Assembly: GCA_958295665.1 (NCBI GenBank)
Contig: OY282560.1
Coordinates: 52,886,333-52,950,332 of the forward strand
Direction of reading: 5' to 3'
Length of the DNA stretch: 64,000 nt
DNA from: Tipula vernalis
Lineage: Eukaryota; Arthropoda; Insecta; Diptera; Tipulidae
The position numbers and the translations under genes were made by a program. The notes below the pieces were generated by a model. It saw nothing but the letters and a program-made list of their open reading frames with translations. It was not told the DNA's origin and ran no database searches. This document shows, in pieces, positions 27,218 to 40,200 of the stretch (the stretch's first letter is position 1; every line of letters begins with the position of its first letter).

Positions 27218-30200
27218 TCAACCATCGTAATCGGACGATTTTAGATTTTTGCCGCCCAAAAACTTGTGGGCTATATAGCACAGTTAATTTTCAATAAAAT
27301 TGAATTTTCTAAGAAATGTTTAGAAATAATCGAGCAATCAAAATGAAAATTGTCACAGCAATTACAGGTCCCGAAACCTATTGATAGAGGTATCAACCAT
27401 CGTAATCGGACGATTTTAGATTTTTGCCGCTCAAAAACTTGTGGGCTATAGCACAGTTAATTTTCAATAAAATTGAATTTTCTAAGAAATGTTTAGAAAT
27501 AATCGAGCAATCAAAATGAAAATTGTCACAGCAATTACAGGTCCCGAAACCTATTGATAGAGGTATCAACCATCGTAATCGGACGATTTTAGATTTTTGC
27601 CGCCCAAAAACTTGTGGGCTATAGCACAGTTAATTTTCAATAAAATTGAATTTTCTAAGAAATGTTTAGAAATAATCGAGCAATCAAAATGAAAATTGTC
27701 ACAGCAATTACAGGTCCCGAAACCTATTGATAGAGGTATCAACCATCGTAATCGGACCATTTTAGATTTTTGCCGCCCAAAAACTTGTGGGCTATAGCAC
27801 AGTTAATTTTCAATAAAATTGAATTTTCTAAGAAATGTTTAGAAATAATCGAGCAATCAAAATGAAAATTGTCACAGCAATTACAGGTCCCGAAACCTAT
27901 TGATAGAGGTATCAACCATCGTAATCGGACCATTTTAAATTTTTGCCGCCCAAAAACTTGTGGGCTATAGCACAGTTAATTTTCAATAAAATTGAATTTT
28001 CTAAGAAATGTTTAGAAATAATCGAGCAATCAAAATGAAAATTGTCACAGCAATAACAGGTCCCAAAACCTATTGATAGAGGAATCAACCATCGTAATCG
28101 GACCATTTTAGATTTTTGCCGCCCAAAAACTTGTGGGCTATAGCACAGTTAATTTTCAATAAAATTGAATTTTCTAAGAAATGTTTAGAAATAATCGAGC
28201 AATCAAAATGAAAATTGTCACAGCAATTACAGGTCCCGAAATCTATTGATAGAGGTATCAACCATCGTAATCGGACCATTTTAGATTTTTGCCGCCCAAA
28301 AACTTGTGGGCTATAGCACAGTTAATTTTCAATAAAATTGAATTTTCTAAGAAATGTTTAGAAATAATCGAGCAATCAAAATGAAAATTGTCACAGCAAT
28401 TACAGGTCCCGAAACCTATTGATAGAGGTATCAACCATCGTAATCGGACCATTTTAGATTTTTGCCGCCCAAAAACTTGTGGGCTATAGCACAGTTAATT
28501 TTCAATAAAATTGAATTTTCTAAGAAATGTTTAGAAATAATCGAGCAATCAAAATGAAAATTGTCACAGCAATTACAGGTCCCGAAACCTATTGATAGAG
28601 GTATCAACCATCGTAATCGGACCATTTTAGTTTTTTGCCGCCCAAAAACTTGTGGGCTAAAGCACAGTTAATTTTCAACAAAATTGAATTTTCTAAGAAA
28701 TGTTTAGAAATAATCGAGCAATCAAAATGAAAATTGTCACAGCAATTACAGGTCCCGAAATCTATTGATAGAGGTATCAACCATCGTAATCGGACCATTT
28801 TAGATTTTTGCCGCCCAAAAACTTGTGGGCTATAGCACAGTTAATTTTCAATAAAATTGAATTTTCTAAGAAATGTTTAGAAATAATCGAGCAATCAAAA
28901 TGAAAATTGTCACAGCAATTACAGGTCCCGAAACCTATTGATAGAGGTATCAACCATCGTAATCGGACCATTTTAAATTTTTGCCGCCCAAAAACTTGTG
29001 GGCTATAGCACAGTTAATTTTCAATAAAATTGAATTTTCTAAGAAATGTTTAGAAATAATCGAGCAATCAAAATGAAAATTGTCACAGCAATTACAGGTC
29101 CCGAAATCTATTGATAGAAGTATCAACCATCGTAATCGGACCATTTTAGATTTTTGCCGCCCAAAAACTTGTGGGCTATAGCACAGTTAATTTTCAATAA
29201 AATTGAATTTTCTAAGAAATGTTTAGAAATAATCGAGCAATCAAAATGAAAATTGTCACAGCAATTACAGGTCCCGAAATCTATTGATAGAGGTATCAAC
29301 CCTCGTAATCGGACCATTTTAGATTTTTGCCGCCCAAAAACTTGTGGGCTATAGCACAGTTAATTTTCAATAAAATTGAATTTTCTAAGAAATGTTTAGA
29401 AATAATCGAGCAATCAAAATGAAAATTGTCACAGCAATTACAGGTCCCGAAACCTATTGATAGAGGTATCAACCATCGTAATCGGACCATTTTAGTTTTT
29501 TGCCGCCCAAAAACTTGTGGGCTATAGCACAGTTAATTTTCAATAAAATTGAATTTTCTAAGAAATGTTTAGAAATAATCGAGCAATCAAAATGAAAATT
29601 GTCACAGCAATAACAGGTCCCAAAACCTATTGATAGAGGAATCAACCATCGTAATCGGACCATTTTAGATTTTTGCCGCCCAAAAACTTGTGGGCTATAG
29701 CACAGTTAATTTTCAATAAAATTGAATTTTCTAAGAAATGTTTAGAAATAATCGAGCAATCAAAATGAAAATTCTCACAGCAATTACAGGTCCCGAAACC
29801 TATTGATAGAGGTATCAACCATCGTAATCGGACGATTTTAGATTTTTGCCGCCCAAAAACTTGTGGGCTATAGCACAGTTAATTTTCAATAAAATTGAAT
29901 TTTCTAAGAAATGTTTAGAAATAATCGAGCAATCAAAATGAAAATTGTCACAGCAATTACAGGTCCCGAAACCTATTGATAGAGGAATCAACCATCGTAA
30001 TCGGACGATTTTCGATTTTTGCCGCCCAAAAACTTGTGGGCTATAGCACAGTTAATTTTCAATAAAATTGAATTTTCTAAGAAATGTTTAGAAATAATCG
30101 AGCAATCAAAATGAAAATTCTCACAGCAATTACAGGTCCCGAAACCTATTGATAGAGGTATCAACCATCGCAATCGGACCATTTTAGATTTTTGCCGCCC

Positions 30201-33200
30201 AAAAACTTGTGGGCTATAGCACAGTTTATTTTCAATAAAATTGAATTTTCTAAGAAATGTTTAGAAATAATCGAGCAATCAAAATGAAAATTGTCACAGC
30301 AATTACAGGTCCCGAAACCTATTGATAGAGGTATCAACCATCGTAATCGGACGATTTTAGATTTTTGCCGCCCAAAAACTTGTGGGCTATAGCACAGTTA
30401 ATTTTCAATAAAATTGAATTTTCTAAGAAATGTTTAGAAATAATCGAGCAATCAAAATTAAAATTGTTACAGCAATTACAGGTCCCGAAACCTATTGATC
30501 GAGGTATCAACCATCGTAATCGGACCATTTTAGATTTTTGCCGCCCAAAAACTTGTGGGCACAGTTAATTTTCAATAAAATTGAATTTTCTAAGAAATGT
30601 TTAGAAATAATCGAGCAATCAAAATGAAAATTGTCACAGCAATTACAGGTCCCGAAACCTATTGATAGAGGTATCAACCATCGTAATCGGACGATTTTAG
30701 ATTTTTGCCGCCCAAAAACTTGTGGGCTATAGCACAGTTAATTTTCAATAAAATTGAATTTTCTAAGAAATGTTTAGAAATAATCGAGCAATCAAAATGA
30801 AAATTGTCACAGCAATTACAGGCCCCGAAACCTATTGATAGAGGTATCAACCATCGTAATCGGACGATTTTAGATTTTTGCCGCCCAAAAACTTGTGGGC
30901 TATAGCACAGTTAATTTTCAATAAAATTGAATTTTCTAAGAAATGTTTAGAAATAATCGAGCAATCAAAATGAAAATTGTCACAGCAATTACAGGTCCCG
31001 AAACCTATTGATAGAGGTATCAACCATCGCAATCGGACCATTTTAGATTTTTGCCGCCCAAAAACTTGTGGGCTATAGCACAGTTAATTTTCAATAAAAT
31101 TGAATTTTCTAAGAAATGTTTAGAAATAATCGTGCAATCAAAATGAAAATTGTCACAGCAATTACAGGTCCCGAAACCTATTGATAGAGGTATCAACCAT
31201 CGTAATCGAACGATTTTAGATTTTTGCCGCCCAAAAACTTGTGGGCTATAGCACAGTTAATTTTCAATAAAATTGAATTTTCTAAGAAATGTTTAGAAAT
31301 AATCGAGCAATCAAAATGAAAATTGTCACAGCAATTACAGGTCCCGAAACCTATTGATAGAGGTATCAACCATCGTAATCGGACGATTTTAGATTTTTGC
31401 CGCCCAAAAACTTGTGGGCTATAGCACAGTTAATTTTCAATAAAATTGAATTTTCTAAGAAATGTTTAGAAATAATCGAGCAATCAAAATGAAAATTGTC
31501 ACAGCAATTACAGGTCCCGAAACCTATTGATAGAGGTATCAACCATCGTAATCGGACGATTTTAGATTTTTGCCGCCCAAAAACTTGTGGGCTATAGCAC
31601 AGTTAATTTTCAATAAAATTGAATTTTCTAAGAAATGTTTAGAAATAATCGAGCAATCAAAATGAAAATTGTCACAGCAATTACAGGTCCCGAAACCTAT
31701 TGATAGAGGTATCAACCATCGTAATCGGACGATTTTAGATTTTTGCCGCCCAAAAACTTGTGGGCTATAGCACAGTTAATTTTCAATAAAATTGAATTTT
31801 CTAAGAAATGTTTAGAAATAATCGAGCAATCAAAATGAAAATTGTCACAGCAATTACAGGTCCCGAAACCTATTGATAGAGGTATCAACCATCGTAATCG
31901 GACGATTTTAGATTTTTGCCGCCCAAAAACTTGTGGGCTATAGCACAGTTAATTTTCAATAAAATTGAATTTTCTAAGAAATGTTTAGAAATAATCGAGC
32001 AATCAAAATGAAAATTGTCACAGCAATTACAGGTCCCGAAACCTATTGATAGAGGTATCAACCATCGTAATCGGACGATTTTAGATTTTTGCCGCCCAAA
32101 AATTTGTGGGCTATAGCACAGTTAATTTTCAATAAAATTGAATTTTCTAAGAAATGTTTAGAAATAATCGAGCAATCAAAATGAAAATTGTCACAGCAAT
32201 TACAGGTCCCGAAACCTATTGATAGAGGTATCAACCATCGTAATCGGACGATTTTAGATTTTTGCCGCCCAAAAACTTGTGGGCTATAGCACAGTTAATT
32301 TTCAATAAAATTGAATTTTCTAAGAAATGTTTAGAAATAATCGAGCAATCAAAATGAAAATTGTCACAGCAATTACAGGTCCCGAAACCTATTGATCGAC
32401 AACCATTGTAATCGGACCATTTTAGATTTTTGCCGCCCAAAAACTTGTGGGCTATAGCACAGTTAATTTTCAATAAAATTGAATTTTCTAAGAAATGTTT
32501 AGAAATAATCGAGCAATCAAAATGAAAATTGTCACAGCAATTACAGGTCCCGAAACCTATTGATAGAGGTATCAACCATCGTAATCGGACGATTTTAGAT
32601 TTTTGCCGCCCAAAAACTTGTGGGCTATATAGCACAGTTAATTTTCAATAAAATTGAATTTTCTAAGAAATGTTTAGAAATAATCGAGCAATCAGAATGA
32701 AAATTGTCACAGCAATTACAGGTCCCGAAACCTATTGATAGAGGTATCAACCATCGTAATCGGACGATTTTAGATTTTTGCCGCCCAAAAACTTGTGGGC
32801 TATAGCACAGTTAATTTTCAATAAAATTGAATTTTCTAAGAAATGTTTAGAAATAATCGAGCAATCAAAATGAAAATTGTCACAGCAATTACAGGTCCCG
32901 AAACCTATTGATAGAGGTATCAACCATCGTAATCGGACGATTTTAGATTTTTGCCGCCCAAAAACTTGTGGGCTATAGCACAGTTAATTTTCAATAAAAT
33001 TGAATTTTCTAAGAAATGTTTAGAAATAATCGAGCAATCAAAATGAAAATTGTCACAGCAATTACAGGTCCCGAAACCTATTGATAGAGGTATCAACCAT
33101 CGTAATCGGACGATTTTAGATTTTTGCCGCTCAAAAACTTGTGGGCTATAGCACAGTTAATTTTCAATAAAATTGAATTTTCTAAGAAATGTTTAGAAAT

Positions 33201-33731
33201 AATCGAGCAATCAAAATGAAAATTGTCACAGCAATTACAGGTCCCGAAACCTATTGATAGAGGTATCAACCATCGTAATCGGACGATTTTAGATTTTTGC
33301 CGCCCAAAAACTTGTGGGCTATAGCACAGTTAATTTTCAATAAAATTGAATTTTCTAAGAAATGTTTAGAAATAATCGAGCAATCAAAATGAAAATTGTC
33401 ACAGCAATTACAGGTCCCGAAACCTATTGATAGAGGTATCAACCATCGTAATCGGACCATTTTAGATTTTTGCCGCCCAAAAACTTGTGGGCTATAGCAC
33501 AGTTAATTTTCAATAAAATTGAATTTTCTAAGAAATGTTTAGAAATAATCGAGCAATCAAAATAAAAATTGTCACAGCAATTACAGGTCCCGAAACCTAT
33601 TGATAGAGGTATCAACCATCGTAATCGGACGATTTTAGATTTTTGCCGCCCAAAAACTTGTGGGCTATAGCACAGTTAATTTTCAATAAAATTGAATTTT
33701 CTAAGAAATGTTTAGAAATAATCGAGCAATC

Positions 33732-33966
33732 TTCCATCATTTGATTACGATCGATGATGAAGATGAACACATCTATGACCCCCTGTTGAGAGTGCAGAAT
33801 CCATGGGCCGACCCACCTTTCATGTCAGCACTTTAGGTTGGCATGAAGCAATGCAATGTGCAGGTGGTTTTCAAAGACGGATCTGTAGCCGCCCGTCCTC
33901 GATTTGGCTACTCCAGGCGTAAAGTAGGACGGTAAAAAATAAATCAAGAACAAATAACAACAACAA
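33732..33966 (+). mobile_element. LINE-like insert in satellite, copy 6 (stop codon in frame)
   Basis: This 235-bp copy is isolated about 9.3 kb from the others, at the same monomer position with the same TCGAGCAATC flank upstream (33722-33731). It has diverged: CATTTG replaces CATCTG, the CTTCAGG of the other copies is CTTTAGG (an in-frame TAG that breaks the chimeric frame), and the tail is shortened to TAA(CAA)3. It shares ATCC (Asn) with copies 2-5 but the CAGCACTT reading with copy 1, so it is probably an early branch of the same single insertion. Confidence 0.75.
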
Positions 33967-34248
33967 TCGAGCAATCAAAATGAAAATTGTCACAGAAATT
34001 ACAGGTCCCGAAACCTATTGATAGAGGTATCAACCATCGTAATCGGACGATTTTAGATTTTTGCCGCCCAAAAACTTGTGGGCTATAGCACAGTTAATTT
34101 TCAATAAAATTGAATTTTCTAAGAAATGTTTAGAAATAATCGAGCAATCAAAATGAAAATTGTCACAGCAATTACAGGTCCCGAAACCTATTGATAGAGG
34201 TATCAACCATCGTAATCGAACGATTTTAGATTTTTGCCGCCCAAAAAC

Positions 34249-37210
34249 TTGTTAGTTGGCTATAGCACAGTTAATTTTCAATAAAATTGAATTTTCTAAG
34301 AAATGTTTAGAAATAATCGAGCAATCAAAATGAAAATTGTCACAGCAATTACAGGTCCCGAAACCTATTGATAGAGGTATCAACCATCGTAATCGGACGA
34401 TTTTAGATTTTTGCCGCCCAAAAACTTGTGGGCTATAGCACAGTTAATTTTCAATAAAATTGAATTTTCTAAGAAATGTTTAGAAATAATCGAGCAATGA
34501 AAATGAAAATTGTCACAGCAATTACAGGTCCCGAAACCTATTGATAGAGGTATCAACCATCGTAATCGGACGATTTTAGATTTTTGCCGCCCAAAAACTT
34601 GTGGGCTATAGCACAGTTAATTTTCAATAAAATTGAATTTTCTAAGAAATGTTTAGAAATAATCGAGCAATCAAAATGAAAATTGTCACAGCAATTACAG
34701 GTCCCGAAACCTATTGATAGAGGTATCAACCATCGTAATCGGACGATTTTAGATTTTTGCCGCCCAAAAACTTGTGGGCTATAGCACAGTTAATTTTCAA
34801 TAAAATTGAATTTTCTAAGAAATGTTTAGAAATAATCGAGCAATCAAAATGAAAATTGTCACAGCAATTACAGGTCCCGAAACCTATTGATAGAGGTATC
34901 AACCATCGTAATCGAACGATTTTAGATTTTTGCCGCCCAAAAACTTGTGGGCTATAGCACAGTTAATTTTCAATAAAATTGAATTTTCTAAGAAATGTTT
35001 AGAAATAATCGAGCAATCAAAATGAAAATTGTTACAGCAATTACAGGTCCCGAAACCTATTGATAGAGGTATCAATCATCGTAATCGGACCATTTTAGAT
35101 TTTTGCCGCCCAAAAACTTGTGGGCTATAGCACAGTTAATTTTCAATAAAATTGAATTTTCTAAGAAATGTTTAGAAATAATCGAGCAATCAAAATGAAA
35201 ATTGTCACAGCAATTACAGGTCCCGAAACCTATTGATAGAGGTATCAACCATCGTAAGACGATTTTAGATTTTTGCCGCCCAAAAACTTGTGGGCTATAG
35301 CACAGTTAATTTTCAATAAAATTGAATTTTTCTAAGAAATGTTTAGAAATAATCGAGCAATCAAAATGAAAATTGTCACAGCAATTACAGGTCCCGAAAC
35401 CTATTGATAGAGGTATCAACCATCGTAATCGGACGATTTTAGATTTTTGCCGCCCAAAAACTTGTGGGCTATAGCACAGTTAATTTTCAATAAAATTGAA
35501 TTTTCTAAGAAATGTTTAGAAATAATCGAGCAATCAAAATGAAAATTGTCACAGCAATTACAGGTCCCGAAACCTATTGATAGAGGTATCAACCATCGTA
35601 ATCGGACGATTTTAGATTTTTGCCGCCCAAAAAACTTGTGGGCTATAGCACAGTTAATTTTCAATAAAATTGAATTTTTCTAAGAAATGTTTAGAAATAA
35701 TCGAGCAATCAAAATGAAAATTGTCACAGCAATTACAGGTCCCGAAACCTATTGATAGAGGTATCAACCATCGTAATCGGACGATTTTAGATTTTTGCCG
35801 CCCAAAAACTTGTGGGCTATAGCACAGTTAATTTTCAATAAAATTGAATTTTCTAAGAAATGTTTAGAAATAATCGAGCAATCAAAATGAAAATTGTCAC
35901 AGCAATTACAGGTCCCGAAACCTATTGATAGAGGTATCAACCATCGTAATCGGACGATTTTAGATTTTTGCCGCCCAAAAACTTGTGGGCTATAGCACAG
36001 TTAATTTTCAATAAAATTGAATTTTCTAAGAAATGTTTAGAAATAATCGAGCAATCAAAATGAAAATTGTCACAGCAATTACAGGTCCCGAAACCTATTG
36101 ATAGAGGTATCAACCATCGTAATCGGACGATTTTAGATTTTTGCCGCCCAAAAACTTGTGGGCTATAGCACAGTTAATTTTCAATAAAATTGAATTTTCT
36201 AAGAAATGTTTAGAAATAATCGAGCAATCAAAATGAAAATTGTCACAGCAATTACAGGTCCCGAAACCTATTGATAGAGCTATCAACCATCGTAATCGGA
36301 CGATTTTAGATTTTTGCCGCCCAAAAACTTGTGGGCTATAGCACAGTTAATTTTCAATAAAATTGAATTTTCTAAGAAATGTTTAGAAATAATCGAGCAA
36401 TCAAAATGAAAATTGTCACAGCAATTACAGGTCCCGAAACCTATTGATAGAGGTATCAACCATCGTAATCGGACGATTTTAGATTTTTGCCGCCCAAAAA
36501 CTTGTGGGCTATAGCACAGTTAATTTTCAATAAAATTGAATTTTCTAAGAAATGTTTAGAAATAATCGAGCAATCAAAATGAAAATTGTCACAGCAATTA
36601 CAGGTCCCGAAACCTATTGATAGAGGTATCAACCATCGTAATCGGACCATTTTAGATTTTTGCCGCCCAAAAACTTGTGGGCTATAGCACAGTTAATTTT
36701 CAATAAAATTGAATTTTCTAAGAAATGTTTAGAAATAATCGAGCAATCAAAATGAAAATTGTCACAGCAATTACAGGTCCCGAAACCTATTGATAGAGGT
36801 ATCAACCATCGTAATCGGACGATTTTAGATTTTTGCCGCCCAAAAAACTTGTGGGCTATAGCACAGTTGATTTTCAATAAAATTGAATTTTCTAAGAAAT
36901 GTTTAGAAATAATCGAACAATCAAAATGAAAATTGTCACAGCAATTACAGGTCCCGAAACCTATTGATAGAGGTATCAACCATCGTAATCGGACGATTTT
37001 AGATTTTTGCCGCCCAAAAACTTGTGGGCTATAGCACAGTTAATTTTCAATAAAATTGAATTTTCTAAGAAATGTTTTAGAAATAATCGAGCAATCAAAA
37101 TGAAAATTGTCACAGCAATTACAGGTCCCGAAACCTATTGATAGAGGTATCAACCATCGTAATCGGACGATTTTAGATTTTTGCCGCCCAAAAACTTGTG
37201 GGCTAGTGGG
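34249..37210. repeat. Stretch of satellite with clustered length errors
   Basis: Monomer length is otherwise tightly held, but here several copies are irregular. There is a +4 change at about 34252 (TTGTTAGTTGGC) and a -3 change at about 35257 (CATCGTAAGACG). Single extra T or A bases lie in homopolymers near 35327, 35633, 35676, 36843 and 37075. There is an 8-bp duplication, GTGGGCTA, at about 37203. These offsets account exactly for the non-multiples of 173 between landmarks (for example 1394 = 8 x 173 + 10). The clustered single-base homopolymer gains could be real drift or uncorrected long-read error. Confidence 0.7.
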
Positions 37211-40200
37211 CTATAGCACAGTTAATTTTCAATAAAATTGAATTTTCTAAGAAATGTTTAGAAATAATCGAGCAATCAAAATGAAAATTGTCACAGCAAT
37301 TACAGGTCCCGAAACCTATTGATAGAGGTATCAACCATCGTAATCGGACGATTTTAGATTTTTGCCGCCCAAAAACTTGTGGGCTATAGCACAGTTAATT
37401 TTCAATAAAATTGAATTTTCTAAGAAATGTTTAGAAATAATCGAGCAATCAAAATGAAAATTGTCACAGCAATTACAGGTCCCGAAACCTATTGATAGAG
37501 GTATCAACCATCGTAATCGGACGATTTTAGATTTTTGCCGCCCAAAAACTTGTGGGCTATAGCACAGTTAATTTTCAATAAAATTGAATTTTCTAAGAAA
37601 TGTTTAGAAATAATCGAGCAATCAAAATGAAAATTGTCACAGCAATTACAGGTCCCGAAACCTATTGATAGAGGTATCAACCATCGTAATCGGACGATTT
37701 TAGATTTTTGCCGCCCAAAAACTTGTGGGCTATAGCACAGTTAATTTTCAATAAAATTGAATTTTCTAAGAAATGTTTAGAAATAATCGAGCAATCAAAA
37801 TGAAAATTGTCACAGCAATTACAGGTCCCGAAACCTATTGATAGAGCTATCAACCATCGTAATCGGACGATTTTAGATTTTTGCCGCCCAAAAACTTGTG
37901 GGCTATAGCACAGTTAATTTTCAATAAAATTGAATTTTCTAAGAAATGTTTAGAAATAATCGAGCAATCAAAATGAAAATTGTCACAGCAATTACAGGTC
38001 CCGAAACCTATTGATAGAGGTATCAACCATCGTAATCGGACGATTTTAGATTTTTGCCGCCCAAAAACTTGTGGGCTATAGCACAGTTAATTTTCAATAA
38101 AATTGAATTTTCTAAGAAATGTTTAGAAATAATCGAGCAATCAAAATGAAAATTGTCACAGCAATTACAGGTCCCGAAACCTATTGATAGAGGTATCAAC
38201 CATCGTAATCGGACCATTTTAGATTTTTGCCGCCCAAAAACTTGTGGGCTATAGCACAGTTAATTTTCAATAAAATTGAATTTTCTAAGAAATGTTTAGA
38301 AATAATCGAGCAATCAAAATGAAAATTGTCACAGCAATTACAGGTCCCGAAACCTATTGATAGAGGTATCAACCATCGTAATCGGACGATTTTAGATTTT
38401 TGCCGCCCAAAAACTTGTGGGCTATAGCACAGTTAATTTTCAATAAAATTGAATTTTCTAAGAAATGTTTAGAAATAATCGAGCAATCAAAATGAAAATT
38501 GTCACAGCAATTACAGGTCCCGAAACCTATTGATAGAGGTATCAACCATCGTAATCGGACGATTTTAGATTTTTGCCGCCCAAAAACTTGTGGGCTATAG
38601 CACAGTTAATTTTCAATAAAATTGAATTTTCTAAGAAATGTTTAGAAATAATCGAGCAATCAAAATGAAAATTGTCACAGCAATTACAGGTCCCGAAACC
38701 TATTGATAGAGGTATCAACCATCGTAATCGGACGATTTTAGATTTTTGCCGCCCAAAAACTTGTGGGCTATAGCACAGTTAATTTTCAATAAAATTGAAT
38801 TTTCTAAGAAATGTTTAGAAATAATCGAGCAATCAAAATGAAAATTGTCACAGCAATTACAGGTCCCGAAACCTATTGATAGAGGTATCAACCATCGTAA
38901 TCGGACGATTTTAGATTTTTGCCGCCCAAAAACTTGTGGGCTATAGCACAGTTAATTTTCAATAAAATTGAATTTTCTAAGAAATGTTTAGAAATAATCG
39001 AGCAATCAAAATGAAAATTGTCACAGCAATTACAGGTCCCGAAACCTATTGATAGAGGTATCAACCATCGTAATCGGACGATTTTAGATTTTTGCCGCCC
39101 AAAAACTTGTGGGCTATAGCACAGTTAATTTTCAATAAAATTGAATTTTCTAAGAAATGTTTAGAAATAATCGAGCAATCAAAATGAAAATTGTCACAGC
39201 AATTACAGGTCCCGAAACCTATTGATAGAGGTATCAACCATCGTAATCGGACGATTTTAGATTTTTGCCGCCCAAAAACTTGTGGGCTATAGCACAGTTA
39301 ATTTTCAATAAAATTGAATTTTCTAAGAAATGTTTAGAAATAATCGAGCAATCAAAATGAAAATTGTCACAGCAATTACAGGTCCCGAAACCTATTGATA
39401 GAGGTATCAACCATCGTAATCGGACCATTTTAAATTTTTGCCGCCCAAAAACTTGTGGGCTATAGCACAGTTAATTTTCAATAAAATTGAATTTTCTAAG
39501 AAATGTTTAGAAATAATCGAGCAATCAAAATGAAAATTGTCACAGCAATTACAGGTCCCGAAACCTATTGATAGAGGTATCAACCATCGTAATCGGACGA
39601 TTTTAGATTTTTGCCGCCCAAAAACTTGTGGGCTATAGCACAGTTGATTTTCAATAAAATTGAATTTTCTAAGAAATGTTTAGAAATAATCGAACAATCA
39701 AAATGAAAATTGTCACAGCAATTACAGGTCCCGAAACCTATTGATAGAGGTATCAACCATCGTAATCGGACGATTTTAGATTTTTGCCGCCCAAAAACTT
39801 GTGGGCTATAGCACAGTTAATTTTCAATAAAATTGAATTTTCTAAGAAATGTTTAGAAATAATCGAGCAATCAAAATGAAAATTGTCACAGCAATTACAG
39901 GTCCCGAAACCTATTGATAGAGGTATCAACCATCGTAATCGGACGATTTTAGATTTTTGCCGCCCAAAAACTTGTGGGCTATAGCACAGTTAATTTTCAA
40001 TAAAATTGAATTTTCTAAGAAATGTTTAGAAATAATCGAGCAATCAAAATGAAAATTGTCACAGCAATTACAGGTCCCTAAACCTATTGATAGAGGTATC
40101 AACCATCGTAATCGGACGATTTTAGATTTTTGCCGCCCAAAAACTTGTGGGCTATAGCACAGTTAATTTTCAATAAAATTGAATTTTCTAAGAAATGTTT

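Noticed and set aside
30365..30568. 67-codon plus-strand frame in the satellite
   Set aside because: It is created by a 6-bp loss at about 30555 and a local substitution in satellite monomers and has no other support.
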